This document shows positions 53,937 through 62,212 of a stretch of 64,000 bases of DNA, in pieces. The notes under the pieces were generated by a model. It was not told where the DNA came from, ran no database searches, and was given only the letters and a program-made list of their open reading frames with translations. A program made the translations under genes and the position numbers. Within the stretch, counting starts at the first letter, position 1; every line of letters begins with the position of its first letter. Origin of the DNA: Tropicibacter sp. Alg240-R139 (GTDB lineage: Bacteria; Pseudomonadota; Alphaproteobacteria; Rhodobacterales; Rhodobacteraceae); contig NZ_UNRA01000002.1 in NCBI RefSeq assembly GCF_900537075.1, positions 669,249 to 733,248 of the forward strand. The letters run 5' to 3'.

Positions 53937-54826
53937 GCCATCCTGACCGTCCCACCCTCGGGATCAGCCTGCGGATATTCGGAGGCCTGATGTCGGCGGG
54001 CATGTTCGTCTGCGTCAAGGCGGCAGGGCCGGAAGTGCCACTGGGGGAAATCGTCTTTTTCCGGTCCTTCTTTGCCGTGATTCCATTGATCCTGTTCCTT
54101 TGGTCCCGCGGAGAATTTCCCCAAGGGCTGGCCACCAAAAGACCCTTGCAGCACCTAATTAGGTCCGGTTTCGGGGCCATTTCCCTTTTCACGTCATTTG
54201 CGGCGCTGACCTATCTTACCCTTGCCGAAGCGCTGCTGATCGCGCAGCTCTCGCCCATGCTGATGGCAGTTGGTGCAGTGGTCCTGCTGTCGGAGCGCAT
54301 CACAATCTGGCGCATTGCGGGTGTTCTCGTCGGCTTTGGCGGTGTGGTTGTTCTGGTCTGGCCTGAAATCGGCGACAACTCGACCGATAGCGCCCGGCTA
54401 TGGGGGATCGGTCTGGCCTTGGTTTCTGCCGTCCTGTCAGCCGTGGCCCTCCTCATGGTGCGCAGCCTGAACAGAACCGAGAGCCCCGGTGCGATCGCCA
54501 TGTATTTCGTCATCGCTTCGATGATAGGCGCCTTATGCACACTGCCATGGGGCTGGATTGTGCCGGACCTGCCTACAACCGGATTACTGATCGGGGCCGG
54601 ACTGTTCGGCGGTTTCAGCCATATCGCCCTGACACTGTCCTTTCGCTTTGCAGAAGCCTCGCGTTTGGCGCCGTTTGAATACGTGGCGCTGCTTTGGCCG
54701 CTTCTGGCGGATTTGTTCATTTTCCGCCTCAGCCTGTCCACCAGCTTCCTCATTGCAGCGCCCCTCATTCTGGCAGGAGCAGCCATTGCCGCGGCGGAAA
54801 TAGGCAAGCGAAAACAGGGCACATAG
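53933..54826 (+). CDS. EamA/DMT-family transporter
   Basis: 297-aa protein with ten predicted membrane spans in two EamA repeats. Landmarks are FFRSFFAVIPLILFLW, TYLTLAEALLIAQLSPM and RFAEASRLAPFEYVALLWPLLADL. It is the last gene of the zigA-ABC operon (ATGA overlap with the permease). DMT proteins of this type can export metabolites; in known opine-metallophore loci an EamA protein (CntI) exports the metallophore, which suggests but does not prove such a role here. Confidence 0.88.
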   Translation: MSHPDRPTLGISLRIFGGLMSAGMFVCVKAAGPEVPLGEIVFFRSFFAVIPLILFLWSRGEFPQGLATKRPLQHLIRSGFGAISLFTSFAALTYLTLAEALLIAQLSPMLMAVGAVVLLSERITIWRIAGVLVGFGGVVVLVWPEIGDNSTDSARLWGIGLALVSAVLSAVALLMVRSLNRTESPGAIAMYFVIASMIGALCTLPWGWIVPDLPTTGLLIGAGLFGGFSHIALTLSFRFAEASRLAPFEYVALLWPLLADLFIFRLSLSTSFLIAAPLILAGAAIAAAEIGKRKQGT

Positions 54827-54987
54827 CCCTTGGTCCCAGGCCAGTTGAGACCGCGGGAGCCGTGGGATGTCCCCGTCGGGCTCGGCTCGTCGCGTTTCAT
54901 ATCGGCTGGTGGCAGGCTGCCGTTATCTGCACAAAGCGTCGCCTGCGTCGCACTGTGCATGGTGCCTTGCGGCATGACGCTCAGCCG

Positions 54988-56442
54988 TTAGCCGCCCGCC
55001 TTCTGGTGTTCAGCCGCGTTGAACGTCACGTCGTTACTGGTCGGCAACGGGATCGGCTGCGCGGACAAGGTGACGCTGAATAGCAAGGCGCCGATGGCGA
55101 ACACGCAGGAAGCGCCTGCCAGACGCACTCCTGACTCAAACTGCGCGCGTCGTACGGGCCCGGTCGCAAACCGGCGCTCTGCCCAGCCCCGCCCCCACAG
55201 CGCGGCAATGCCGATCGCTGACATGGCCGCCGCCATGCCCGCCGAGATCGCAACCACCATCAGCACAGCAGGCCAAACCAAATCGTTGGCCAGCCCGAAC
55301 AACATCACCAGCAAAGCGCCCGTACAGGGCACGATGCCGACCGAGGCTGCGATCCAGCCGCTGCCCTTGGGGTTGCTGCTCGCTGCGCAGGCCGCACAGC
55401 CGCTGTGGTCGTGGCCGGCGTGATGGCGGTGATCGTGATGGTTATGATCGTGGTCGTGGTCGCCATGCGCAGGCACTGCCCTGGCGCGCGTCGTCTGGCG
55501 GGCCAGGATCGACGCGATGGCCTGCCAAAGCATAACACCGCCAATGGCCATCACCAGAGCGTAGCTCGCCAGGCGAATGGCGCGAAAATCAGAAGGCGCG
55601 GACCCCGTCGTCGAGCGCACCGCGAAATCAAGCAAGAGAACGATAACCACCGCCGAAAGAACGTGGAAGATCGCGATGCGCACGCCCATGGTCAAACCGC
55701 GCCGAAGGTTGCCGCCTGTCCCTACGAAATAGGAAATCACGACGGATTTGCCGTGCCCCGGCCCTAGGGTGTGAAGCGCGCCGTAACCAAAGCACAGCAG
55801 CAACGCCATCAGCATCGCCTTTATCGATCCGCCCTTGTCAATGGCCAGCATGCTGTCGGTGAAAAGCTCGTTGACCCATATCTGGATCCGGGTCGCCACG
55901 GGAATGCCATTGGCCGAGCTGGCAATGATCTCTTCCGGCAATCCAAGTGTCTTGGCTTCGGTCAGAGCGTAGCTCGCCGAGACTACCCTCGCACCGTCGA
56001 CAAGATAGATTGGGTGGTCGGCTGGCTCGTGCCGCAGAATTCCGGAAATTCGAACCGGTTCAAAGTGCTTGGTGAATTGCAGCCCATCCGGATAGGACAC
56101 GTGAATGATCTGGTTCGGCGGAGGAGCGGGTGTGTGGACACACGCCCCGACCCATGGCACCAGCAGAAACTCGGTGACAAGGCCGCTTTCTCCCAAAACT
56201 GGAAGGGCGTAGCCATCGATGACAATGTCGCGGTCCAGAAGGTCCGACGCGAGTGCGGGTGGTTGGGACGCTCCTCGCCCTTGCGCCAAGGGGCCGCCAG
56301 ACAAGGCTTCTGCGTCGATAACCTCTGAAGGTGCAAGCGCATCCCAGGTCACCAACTGCGGTTCCGAAGCGCTGGCAGCAGATACGAACACCGCCACGGC
56401 GAGCAGGTGAAGAAAGGTTTTTTGCAAGCGCCATAGCCGCAT
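54988..56442 (-). CDS. fusion of DUF3299 domain and NicO-type nickel/cobalt (metal) transporter
   Basis: 484 aa. A signal peptide (LLAVAVFVSAASA) precedes a periplasmic DUF3299 domain (LVTWDALAPSEVID to SYPDGLQFTKHFEP, about 30-150). The second half is NicO/RcnA-like: GYGALHTLGPGHGKSVVISYFVG near 215, a His-rich loop (HGDHDHDHNHHDHRHHAGHDHSG lies near 325-347) and GIVPCTGALLVMLFGLA near 370. His-rich NicO proteins usually move Ni, Co or Zn across the inner membrane. It is convergent with the ABC operon. The fusion is unusual; the frame is intact throughout. Confidence 0.86.
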   Translation of the reverse strand: MRLWRLQKTFLHLLAVAVFVSAASASEPQLVTWDALAPSEVIDAEALSGGPLAQGRGASQPPALASDLLDRDIVIDGYALPVLGESGLVTEFLLVPWVGACVHTPAPPPNQIIHVSYPDGLQFTKHFEPVRISGILRHEPADHPIYLVDGARVVSASYALTEAKTLGLPEEIIASSANGIPVATRIQIWVNELFTDSMLAIDKGGSIKAMLMALLLCFGYGALHTLGPGHGKSVVISYFVGTGGNLRRGLTMGVRIAIFHVLSAVVIVLLLDFAVRSTTGSAPSDFRAIRLASYALVMAIGGVMLWQAIASILARQTTRARAVPAHGDHDHDHNHHDHRHHAGHDHSGCAACAASSNPKGSGWIAASVGIVPCTGALLVMLFGLANDLVWPAVLMVVAISAGMAAAMSAIGIAALWGRGWAERRFATGPVRRAQFESGVRLAGASCVFAIGALLFSVTLSAQPIPLPTSNDVTFNAAEHQKAGG

Positions 56443-56756
56443 CGGGAACTCCTGTACCCATCTTCAGTAAGGGGCGCTGCCTTGTCTGCAGGACCGTGGC
56501 GCTTGGTTTGTAGACACCGACCTCCCGTAATTGGAGCGCATCAGCTTTGCCAAGATCCTCAAACACCCCGCCAAACCTTAGGAACTGACCATCATGCAAC
56601 ATCATCTGTTGCGTTAGTCAAGGATTTTAATGTTAAGTGAGTTGGACTTTGGATTGGCAGATTGACCGAGACGATACTCAGGGTTACGTCCGCAAGGGCC
56701 GAAAGCGGATTTCCTGTCGGCTAGAGACATCGGTAACTCTGGGCTCTTTGCGGCCG
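56443..56756. other. upstream region of the DUF3299-NicO gene
   Basis: 314 bases. On the minus strand TTGACT (about 56621-56616) could be a -35 box. It is followed by CGCAAC-AGATGAT-GTTGCA (56613-56595), a 5-6-bp inverted repeat in the -10/-35 area that may be an operator. No gene is supported in this stretch. Confidence 0.4.
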
Positions 56757-56957
56757 TTAGCTGCGGTTTGCGCCAATGTCCGTTTCAGCGGGATGATCTG
56801 AGCAGTTTGATGTTTCGGGATGACCATCATCGTAAAGCGCCGCCTGCGTCTCACCATTGTCCCAATGATACAGCAAGCCAATTTCTTCGCCTGTCTCAAT
56901 ACATTTAATGCGGCCGATGGCTTCGGCCGTTGTGCAAACACTCTCAAATTCGGGCAA
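56757..56957 (-). CDS. hypothetical 66-aa protein paired with XRE regulator
   Basis: 66 aa, acidic, starting MPEFESVCTTAEAIGR and containing GLLYHWDNGETQAALYDDG. No family recognised. Its ATG lies 2 bases after the XRE gene stop on the same strand, so they form a two-gene operon. Such pairs occur on mobile elements; no toxin motif is visible. Confidence 0.6.
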   Translation of the reverse strand: MPEFESVCTTAEAIGRIKCIETGEEIGLLYHWDNGETQAALYDDGHPETSNCSDHPAETDIGANRS

Positions 56958-56959
56958 AA

Positions 56960-57172
56960 CTAGCCCCTCTCGTTAAACAATTCCTTTGGATCGATGCTGA
57001 GAGCATCCGCGACCCGTTCCAGAACATCGATTGATGCTGAATTCTTGGCGAGTTCGATCTCGCTGATATAGCTGCGATCGACTTCCGAAGCTAAGGCTAA
57101 TTGTTCTTGGCTCAATCCTCTGGAATTTCTTAGATTCCGTACATTTAGCCCTACTCGTTCCCGCAATTTCAT
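56960..57172 (-). CDS. XRE-family helix-turn-helix regulator
   Basis: 70 aa, essentially one HTH_3 domain: VRNLRNSRGLSQEQLALASEV (helices 1-2), then DRSYISEIELAKNSASIDVL and an ending DPKELFNERG. The size resembles phage repressors and restriction controller proteins. A perfect palindrome lies 37 bases upstream and is a likely autoregulatory site. Confidence 0.9.
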   Translation of the reverse strand: MKLRERVGLNVRNLRNSRGLSQEQLALASEVDRSYISEIELAKNSASIDVLERVADALSIDPKELFNERG

Positions 57173-57208
57173 GGCCTGTATTCGGCCAGATCACAAGAAC
57201 TGCTCTAC

Positions 57209-57220
57209 GGAATATATTCC
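57209..57220. promoter_or_regulatory. palindrome upstream of the XRE gene
   Basis: GGAATATATTCC, a perfect 12-base palindrome, lies 37-48 bases before the XRE start codon. It is a plausible binding site of the XRE protein itself. Confidence 0.45.
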
Positions 57221-57283
57221 ACAGAACGCGCGCGAGCATCACAAATGATGTTCTCGTATATGGTGTGAAGGGCGATGTTGGAG

Positions 57284-57330
57284 TTACATTATCAATAATA
57301 CAATAATGTAATCAAAAGGCAGTTATTGAT
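57284..57330. promoter_or_regulatory. palindrome plus AGTTATTGAT module before the TrbM-like gene
   Basis: TTACATTAT (57284-57292) and ATAATGTAA (57303-57311) form a perfect 9-bp inverted repeat. Then come AATCAAAAGG and AGTTATTGAT (57321-57330), which runs into the start codon. The same blocks occur at 42491-42538 before virB-linked genes, so a common regulator is likely. Confidence 0.6.
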
Positions 57331-58050
57331 ATGTGGTGCAGATTTATCAGGAATTGGTTCTTTGGGGTCGCAATGTCTCTGCTTTCCAGTGTGGCTCCTC
57401 AGGCAGCGAAAGCCTATCAAGTCGATTGCGCCATTCTGCTTTGCCTGGCTGGTGGGTGGCCCGCGTCAGCAGAATGCGCTCATGCCCGTGCCGTGTTCAT
57501 CCGTCGGATCACGCCTTGGCCGATTGAGCCACCCCTGCAAATCTGGCGTTGTCCGATGGGTGTTGCGGAGCGCGCGCCTATGCAAAGCACGGCCCCGACA
57601 ACTTGGGAGGCCAGCAACCAAATCGGCCAGACACTTGGTCACGTCATTCTGGCACAGGTGGTGGAAAGTGGCGCAGACATCGACATCAGTGGCCTAGAAT
57701 TCGATTTCGTGCGCTCGATCCGCGTCTGGGATGTTCGGCACTACAGCCATCGCGAACGTGGTCGCGACGATGATTGTTCTGAGAGTTACAACATGCGCCT
57801 CGGGACCTACGGCACGCAGGGCGAATTCGGCTGGCAACGCACGACACGGGGTCCAAATTCTGACAGGACCCCCGCCAACCAGACCAGATTTATGGCCGTC
57901 GACAACAGCGATGCAGCCCATGAATGGCCGCCCGGACGCGTTACTACCCATTTGTTCATTGCCAGCAGACAGCCCGAAGCGGACATTGTTCGCCGCCACA
58001 AAGAACGACAGGAGGACGATGAGGGCTTCAAGATCAGCGTGCTTTCTTGA
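57331..58050 (+). CDS. TrbM/KikA-like exported protein
   Basis: 239 aa. Signal peptide FFGVAMSLLSSVAPQAAKA (cleavage near 28), then a Cys-rich block: DCAILLCLAGGWPASAEC and PWPIEPPLQIWRCP (29-75), the pattern of TrbM/KikA proteins of conjugative plasmids. The later part is polar and unassigned. It has no conjugation genes next to it and shares a promoter module with the VirB remnant 15 kb away, suggesting common origin. A second in-frame ATG lies at 57373. Confidence 0.75.
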   Translation: MWCRFIRNWFFGVAMSLLSSVAPQAAKAYQVDCAILLCLAGGWPASAECAHARAVFIRRITPWPIEPPLQIWRCPMGVAERAPMQSTAPTTWEASNQIGQTLGHVILAQVVESGADIDISGLEFDFVRSIRVWDVRHYSHRERGRDDDCSESYNMRLGTYGTQGEFGWQRTTRGPNSDRTPANQTRFMAVDNSDAAHEWPPGRVTTHLFIASRQPEADIVRRHKERQEDDEGFKISVLS

Positions 58051-58213
58051 TCTTTATCTTGTCAAGCTTCGCTCTACTCTTGGTCGATTCCTCAGAGCGT
58101 GTGAGAGCTTTGGCTATGGCCTTCAAGCCCATCCCCTTTGACACTAGTAAGTGCAGTTTTTGAATTTCCTCTTGCGTCCAAGCTTGACGGTGGCGCTCAA
58201 AACGTTCTGCCAT
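58034..58213 (-). CDS. small 59-aa basic HTH-like protein
   Basis: Starts MAERFERHRQAWTQEEIQKL and continues LLVSKGMGLKAIAKALTRSEES, which looks like a small helix-turn-helix (SANT or sigma-like) protein, with a Lys-rich end. Similar short proteins are frequent in Rhodobacterales, usually unnamed. It overlaps the 3' end of the convergent TrbM-like gene by 17 bases. Confidence 0.7.
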   Translation of the reverse strand: MAERFERHRQAWTQEEIQKLHLLVSKGMGLKAIAKALTRSEESTKSRAKLDKIKIKKAR

Positions 58214-58439
58214 GGCTTTCGTCTACCTTATCAATGTGCCTGATCTGTCATACAGCATGGTCGTCGTGTTGACACCAGCTCAAGGGCAGCCACGAGTATT
58301 TTCACGAAGCAATGATGATGCCACATGCGACGAATGAAGGCACCCAGCCCGAAGCGGAAATGGCCGATCTGCACGCCGGGCGGATTCCAGTCATTCGCTG
58401 CAAGTTAAACAATTGGCGGCTTTCGGTTTGGAGTACCAG

Positions 58440-58802
58440 TTAAACCAGCGCCAAGATTAGTTCTTTACTGCTCCACAAAATGATAGCTGAGAGCGTACCA
58501 GTTACCATTGCAGGCACACCATGCTTCCAAGTATCGAAGATCAAATGGCACCCGATGGCCCCAATCGAAGTGCCCAAAAGTGCCATTGCCCCAAGCAGTG
58601 AGAAGAGCGTCCCCGAAAACCAGATTGCGAGTGCTCCGAACAGCTCAACCATGCCCACCAATCGCATAATGCTTCGGTTCAGGCCGTAGCTTTTGAACAT
58701 CTCGAGCTGGACGTGGAATATCTTGTCGTGCCAGCCGAATATCTTGATCGAACTTGCAAACAGAAAGAAAGCGGTCAGTAAAACCTTGATGATCTCAATC
58801 AT
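58440..58802 (-). CDS. DoxX-like small membrane protein
   Basis: 120 aa with four hydrophobic segments: IIKVLLTAFFLFASSIKIFG, MRLVGMVELFGALAIWF, LLGAMALLGTSIGAIGCHLIF and a last one near the C-terminus. This is the DoxX/DUF4345-like plan. No catalytic residues can be named. It ends the AraC-DoxX pair: the AraC-type gene is 13 bases upstream on the same strand. Confidence 0.78.
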   Translation of the reverse strand: MIEIIKVLLTAFFLFASSIKIFGWHDKIFHVQLEMFKSYGLNRSIMRLVGMVELFGALAIWFSGTLFSLLGAMALLGTSIGAIGCHLIFDTWKHGVPAMVTGTLSAIILWSSKELILALV

Positions 58803-58815
58803 TGTGATTGTTCCC

Positions 58816-59853
58816 TTAACTAGCCGATTGCCGGTAGGCTCGGGGAGATAGCCCAGTACGTTTTCGGAACGCCCTGCTGAACGCTGTCGCGTCTGAATAG
58901 CCTAGACTTAGCGCAATGCTCTGGATTGAAGCGTTGGAGTTGGCCAATGAGCCCTTAGCGGCCTCCATTTTCAAGTCCGTAAGAATTTCGACAATGGTCG
59001 TATCAAATTTGGCCAATCTTCGTGCCAGAGCAGATTTTGAAAACCCGCACAGCTCTGCCGCTGTTTCCACGCTCAGGTTACTCTCGCTAATGTGCTTTTC
59101 TAGTATTGCACGAATGGCTTCCACAAACCCCTTCGGGGCGAGCATATCCAGCTGCGGGCCGACTAAATCATCCGTGTCTTCGGGCGCTAAGACCCCATTC
59201 AGCGGAATCGTTAACCATGCAGCAGGAAACCGAATGGAAAAGCCCCGGTCATTGCTCTTGATCGCCCGGATGCCGTGAAACTCTTGCGGTAGAACAGCCG
59301 GATCGCACATCCTGACCAACACCGAAGCCGGATCCCAGCGGAAATCAAGCGCTTCATGCAAGAATGTGATCCAAATTCCAATCATGAAGCCGTCGATGTG
59401 GGCCGGTGACACGGTTGGTACAAACTTACGTTTGGCGCTAAAATATGCCGTGGTGTCTTCGACGAACAAGCTCTGAGAGATGGAGTTCGTCTCGCTGGCA
59501 ACAGTTTGGGTGAAGCGAGAGATAAACCCACCAATTGTCGTGGCCTCCTCAAGGGCGGCGCCGAACGGAAGGAAGTCTGCAAGGTTGATGTTGCGACCAA
59601 CGGACGTGCAGAAACACTGATCATTGCGTAGTTCAGCCGCCGCTGCGTACACCCGATAGACAATATCATTTCGGATGTAGGACGTCGGATCTTTAATGGA
59701 CACGACGGAAAGATCAAAGGCCGCTAGAAAAACGTCAATGTCTTCGCTGCGTGACTTCAACGCCTGAACCACAGGAGCCAATACAGTGGCCCGAACCATC
59801 GGTATGTCACTCCGATCATGATTTGCAGCCACAAGAACACCCTCACTTGTCAC
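58816..59853 (-). CDS. AraC-family transcriptional regulator
   Basis: 345 aa. An N-terminal Arabinose_bd-type ligand domain (ARRIVAL not visible; landmarks SVGRNINLADFLPFGAALEEA near 85) is followed by a C-terminal AraC HTH pair: LSVETAAELCGFSKSALARRLAKF and SIQSIALSLGYSDATAFSRAFRKRTGLSP. It is divergent from the amidohydrolase gene (180 bases), its likely target together with the DoxX gene. Start may instead be the ATG at 59799. Confidence 0.9.
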   Translation of the reverse strand: MTSEGVLVAANHDRSDIPMVRATVLAPVVQALKSRSEDIDVFLAAFDLSVVSIKDPTSYIRNDIVYRVYAAAAELRNDQCFCTSVGRNINLADFLPFGAALEEATTIGGFISRFTQTVASETNSISQSLFVEDTTAYFSAKRKFVPTVSPAHIDGFMIGIWITFLHEALDFRWDPASVLVRMCDPAVLPQEFHGIRAIKSNDRGFSIRFPAAWLTIPLNGVLAPEDTDDLVGPQLDMLAPKGFVEAIRAILEKHISESNLSVETAAELCGFSKSALARRLAKFDTTIVEILTDLKMEAAKGSLANSNASIQSIALSLGYSDATAFSRAFRKRTGLSPRAYRQSAS

Positions 59854-60032
59854 GCGTTGAAGAGTATAGACGGATCGTCAGGAAAATGGAGAGGGCACCC
59901 GCAATAACCTGACATTTTGCAACGACAATCGTAATGAGTCGCCTCGAACTGTCAGGTAAGTCATTTAAGTATCGGGCATTCTGCCTAGAAAAGAGATCCA
60001 AATTTTGTTCTCGGTCATCTCAGGGGAAGCCA

Positions 60033-61454
60033 ATGAAAGTTCTGTCGAAATACAAGACTGAGGTTGCGGCGTTAGCTGCGGCAATAACCTTTTCTGCCAA
60101 CTTTGCATTCGCTCAGGACACACCAGCGCAGACGTTGTTCACCAATGTGAATATTTTCGATGGGATGAATGAAGCTCTAATGGAGAACGCCAGCGTTCTG
60201 GTCGAAGGTAACTTGATCAAGTCCGTGTCAACGGATGCCATTGATGCACCGGATGCCACGGTCATAGACGGTGGTGGTCGCACATTGATGCCGGGGCTTA
60301 TTGAGAGTCACGTGCATCTGAACATGCAACATATGGTGGGTGGCTACGACACATTTGAGGACCGTGACTGGCAAGAAGTCGGGGCAATGGCGGCATTTAC
60401 GGCGCAAAGCATTTTGATGGATGGCTTCACAACCGTGCGGGACGTCGGTGCTTTGCAGGTTGGGATTCGCCGTGCAATTGACGGCGGTTTCGCAATTGGC
60501 CCTCGGATTTACCACGCTGGCGCCGTGATCAGCCAGACTTCCGGACATGGTGACTGGAGACTGAAGGGTCAAAACACGCTCGAAAGCCGAAACACCGGAA
60601 AAGTCGCGCAGCTTGGTCTGGCATATGTCGTTGATGGGCACGATGCATCGCTGAGTGCCGCCCGACAGAACCTCGCGAACGGGGCTGTGTTGAACAAGAT
60701 GATGATGAGCGGCGGTGTCTTCTCGTCGAAGGACGGCTTACATACGATACAGGCCACCGACGAGGAAGTGACAGCCGTGGTCCGAGCTTCGAATGATTGG
60801 GGCACCTACGCAACGGCGCATGTGAACAACCCACCCGATATTCAACGCGGTTTGCGCCTCGGCCTGGGAGAGATCATGCACGGGCAGTTTCTGGATGAGG
60901 AAACAGCCGCAATGATGGTCGAAGCAGGCGTGTTTTACAATCCGCAGCTCTCGGTTTCTTCTCTCGAAGCAATCGAGCGCACGTTTGGGCCTGAGCCGTC
61001 AGTGAACAAAGCAAAATCATTGTTGGTTGCCAAGGGAATGGCACGGATTCCAGATATTCTTTTGAAATTTCCCAAGCTTTTGGAAAAGACCACCTTTGGC
61101 GTAGATACCGTCACAGTTACGCCAGCGAATGCGATCCGCAACCGCGATCACGAAATTTGGTTTTGGGCCGACAAGTTTGGTACTTTGCAGACGCTGAAAT
61201 CCATGACCTCCATCGGCGGCGATCTCGCCGCTCTCACGGGTGGCCAGAACCCATATCCTGCCGGGTCCCTCGGTGTCATTAAAGAAGGCGCATATGCCGA
61301 CATCTTGTTGATCGATGGCAACCCGCTGGACGACATAACCTTGATTGGTGGCAGCAAAGAACTGTTCGATGCACCAGACCGCAAACCCGGAGAGATCCCG
61401 GCGATGGATCTGATCATGAAAAACGGTGTGATATACAAGAACACGCTGGATTAA
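60033..61454 (+). CDS. exported metal-dependent amidohydrolase
   Basis: 473 aa. Signal peptide VAALAAAITFSANFAFAQ. The amidohydrolase TIM barrel shows HVH (His93, His95), a probable bridging Lys222 in NKMMMSGG, His263 in TAHVNNP, His283 in IMHGQFLDEE and Asp358 in FGVDT. This is the binuclear set of the imidazolonepropionase/Xaa-Pro dipeptidase-like group. The substrate is unknown. The start has GGGGAAGC upstream; a more upstream ATG (59934) would remove the N-terminal signal peptide. Confidence 0.9.
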   Translation: MKVLSKYKTEVAALAAAITFSANFAFAQDTPAQTLFTNVNIFDGMNEALMENASVLVEGNLIKSVSTDAIDAPDATVIDGGGRTLMPGLIESHVHLNMQHMVGGYDTFEDRDWQEVGAMAAFTAQSILMDGFTTVRDVGALQVGIRRAIDGGFAIGPRIYHAGAVISQTSGHGDWRLKGQNTLESRNTGKVAQLGLAYVVDGHDASLSAARQNLANGAVLNKMMMSGGVFSSKDGLHTIQATDEEVTAVVRASNDWGTYATAHVNNPPDIQRGLRLGLGEIMHGQFLDEETAAMMVEAGVFYNPQLSVSSLEAIERTFGPEPSVNKAKSLLVAKGMARIPDILLKFPKLLEKTTFGVDTVTVTPANAIRNRDHEIWFWADKFGTLQTLKSMTSIGGDLAALTGGQNPYPAGSLGVIKEGAYADILLIDGNPLDDITLIGGSKELFDAPDRKPGEIPAMDLIMKNGVIYKNTLD

Positions 61455-61912
61455 TGGTTAAGGTGTTGGGCCAGCCGTCCGGCATCTGTATAGGCTTAGA
61501 ACAGCAGCCGCGTCTTTTAATTCATAATGATGCGGCAGCTTTAGGAACCAACCAGCCATTCGCCGCAAGAGTCTTGATGGTTCCGTATGGCCGTTCGCCA
61601 GACTTTGCAAAGTCCGCTATCTGCGCTTAACTGCCGTTGCGATTTGATCGCTGGCGGCAATCCGATGGATTCGACTCGGCCGAGTTCAACGTCCGATGGC
61701 AAGCCTGTCACTTACGACGGGTGAGGAACGAATTTCTGTGGATGCACAGCGCCGAAGTTGTCAGGAATCGGGAACGGCAAAAATTTCCGTCCAGAACCTA
61801 GTGCACAAAAATCCAGAAGCTAGCGCGCCGCTACAGAAACGTGAAAGTTTCAACACTTGTTTCAAAAATGGCAGTGAAGGAGAGAAGGGATGACGCAAGT
61901 CATTGATTTTAT
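61455..61912. other. intergenic region without a supported gene
   Basis: 458 bases between the amidohydrolase and tRNA-Cys. Short open frames here have no ribosome sites or recognisable motifs. No strong terminator or repeat seen. Confidence 0.45.
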
Positions 61913-61986
61913 TGGAGGCGAGTACCGGAATCGAACCGGTGTACACGGATTTGCAATCCGCTGCGTCACCACTCCGCCAACTCGCC
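61913..61986 (-). tRNA. tRNA-Cys (anticodon GCA)
   Basis: On the minus strand: acceptor GGCGAGT with ACTCGCC, anticodon loop TTGCAAA (anticodon GCA), T-arm CCGGTTCGATTCCGG, discriminator T and encoded CCA (61915-61913). Confidence 0.97.
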
Positions 61987-62212
61987 GTTCCGTTGTGGTT
62001 TGGGCGTCTTAGGTGATTCCTGAGATGGGTGCAATAGGTTAGCTAGGCCAGATCGTCGGGTCTTGATTTCAGTGGTGGCCTTGGAGATCAATCCAGTTGC
62101 CAGAGCTATTAAGGGAGAGTGTGGCGCATTTGCTCAAATGCGTGGCTGGGCGTTGCCGGTCGGGCAGGGATGTGGCACAAGCGCTGGCAACAGTTCGATA
62201 CAAGAGCATGCT

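Noticed and set aside
56060-56605. A 181-aa minus-strand reading frame beginning upstream of the NicO gene
   Set aside because: Most of it overlaps the well-supported DUF3299-NicO frame and it has no recognisable motif.
58313-58441. Short plus-strand frame starting with three Met codons
   Set aside because: No ribosome site or family resemblance; probably chance.
61696-61893. 65-codon plus-strand frame before tRNA-Cys
   Set aside because: No ribosome site, low-complexity polar composition and no motif.
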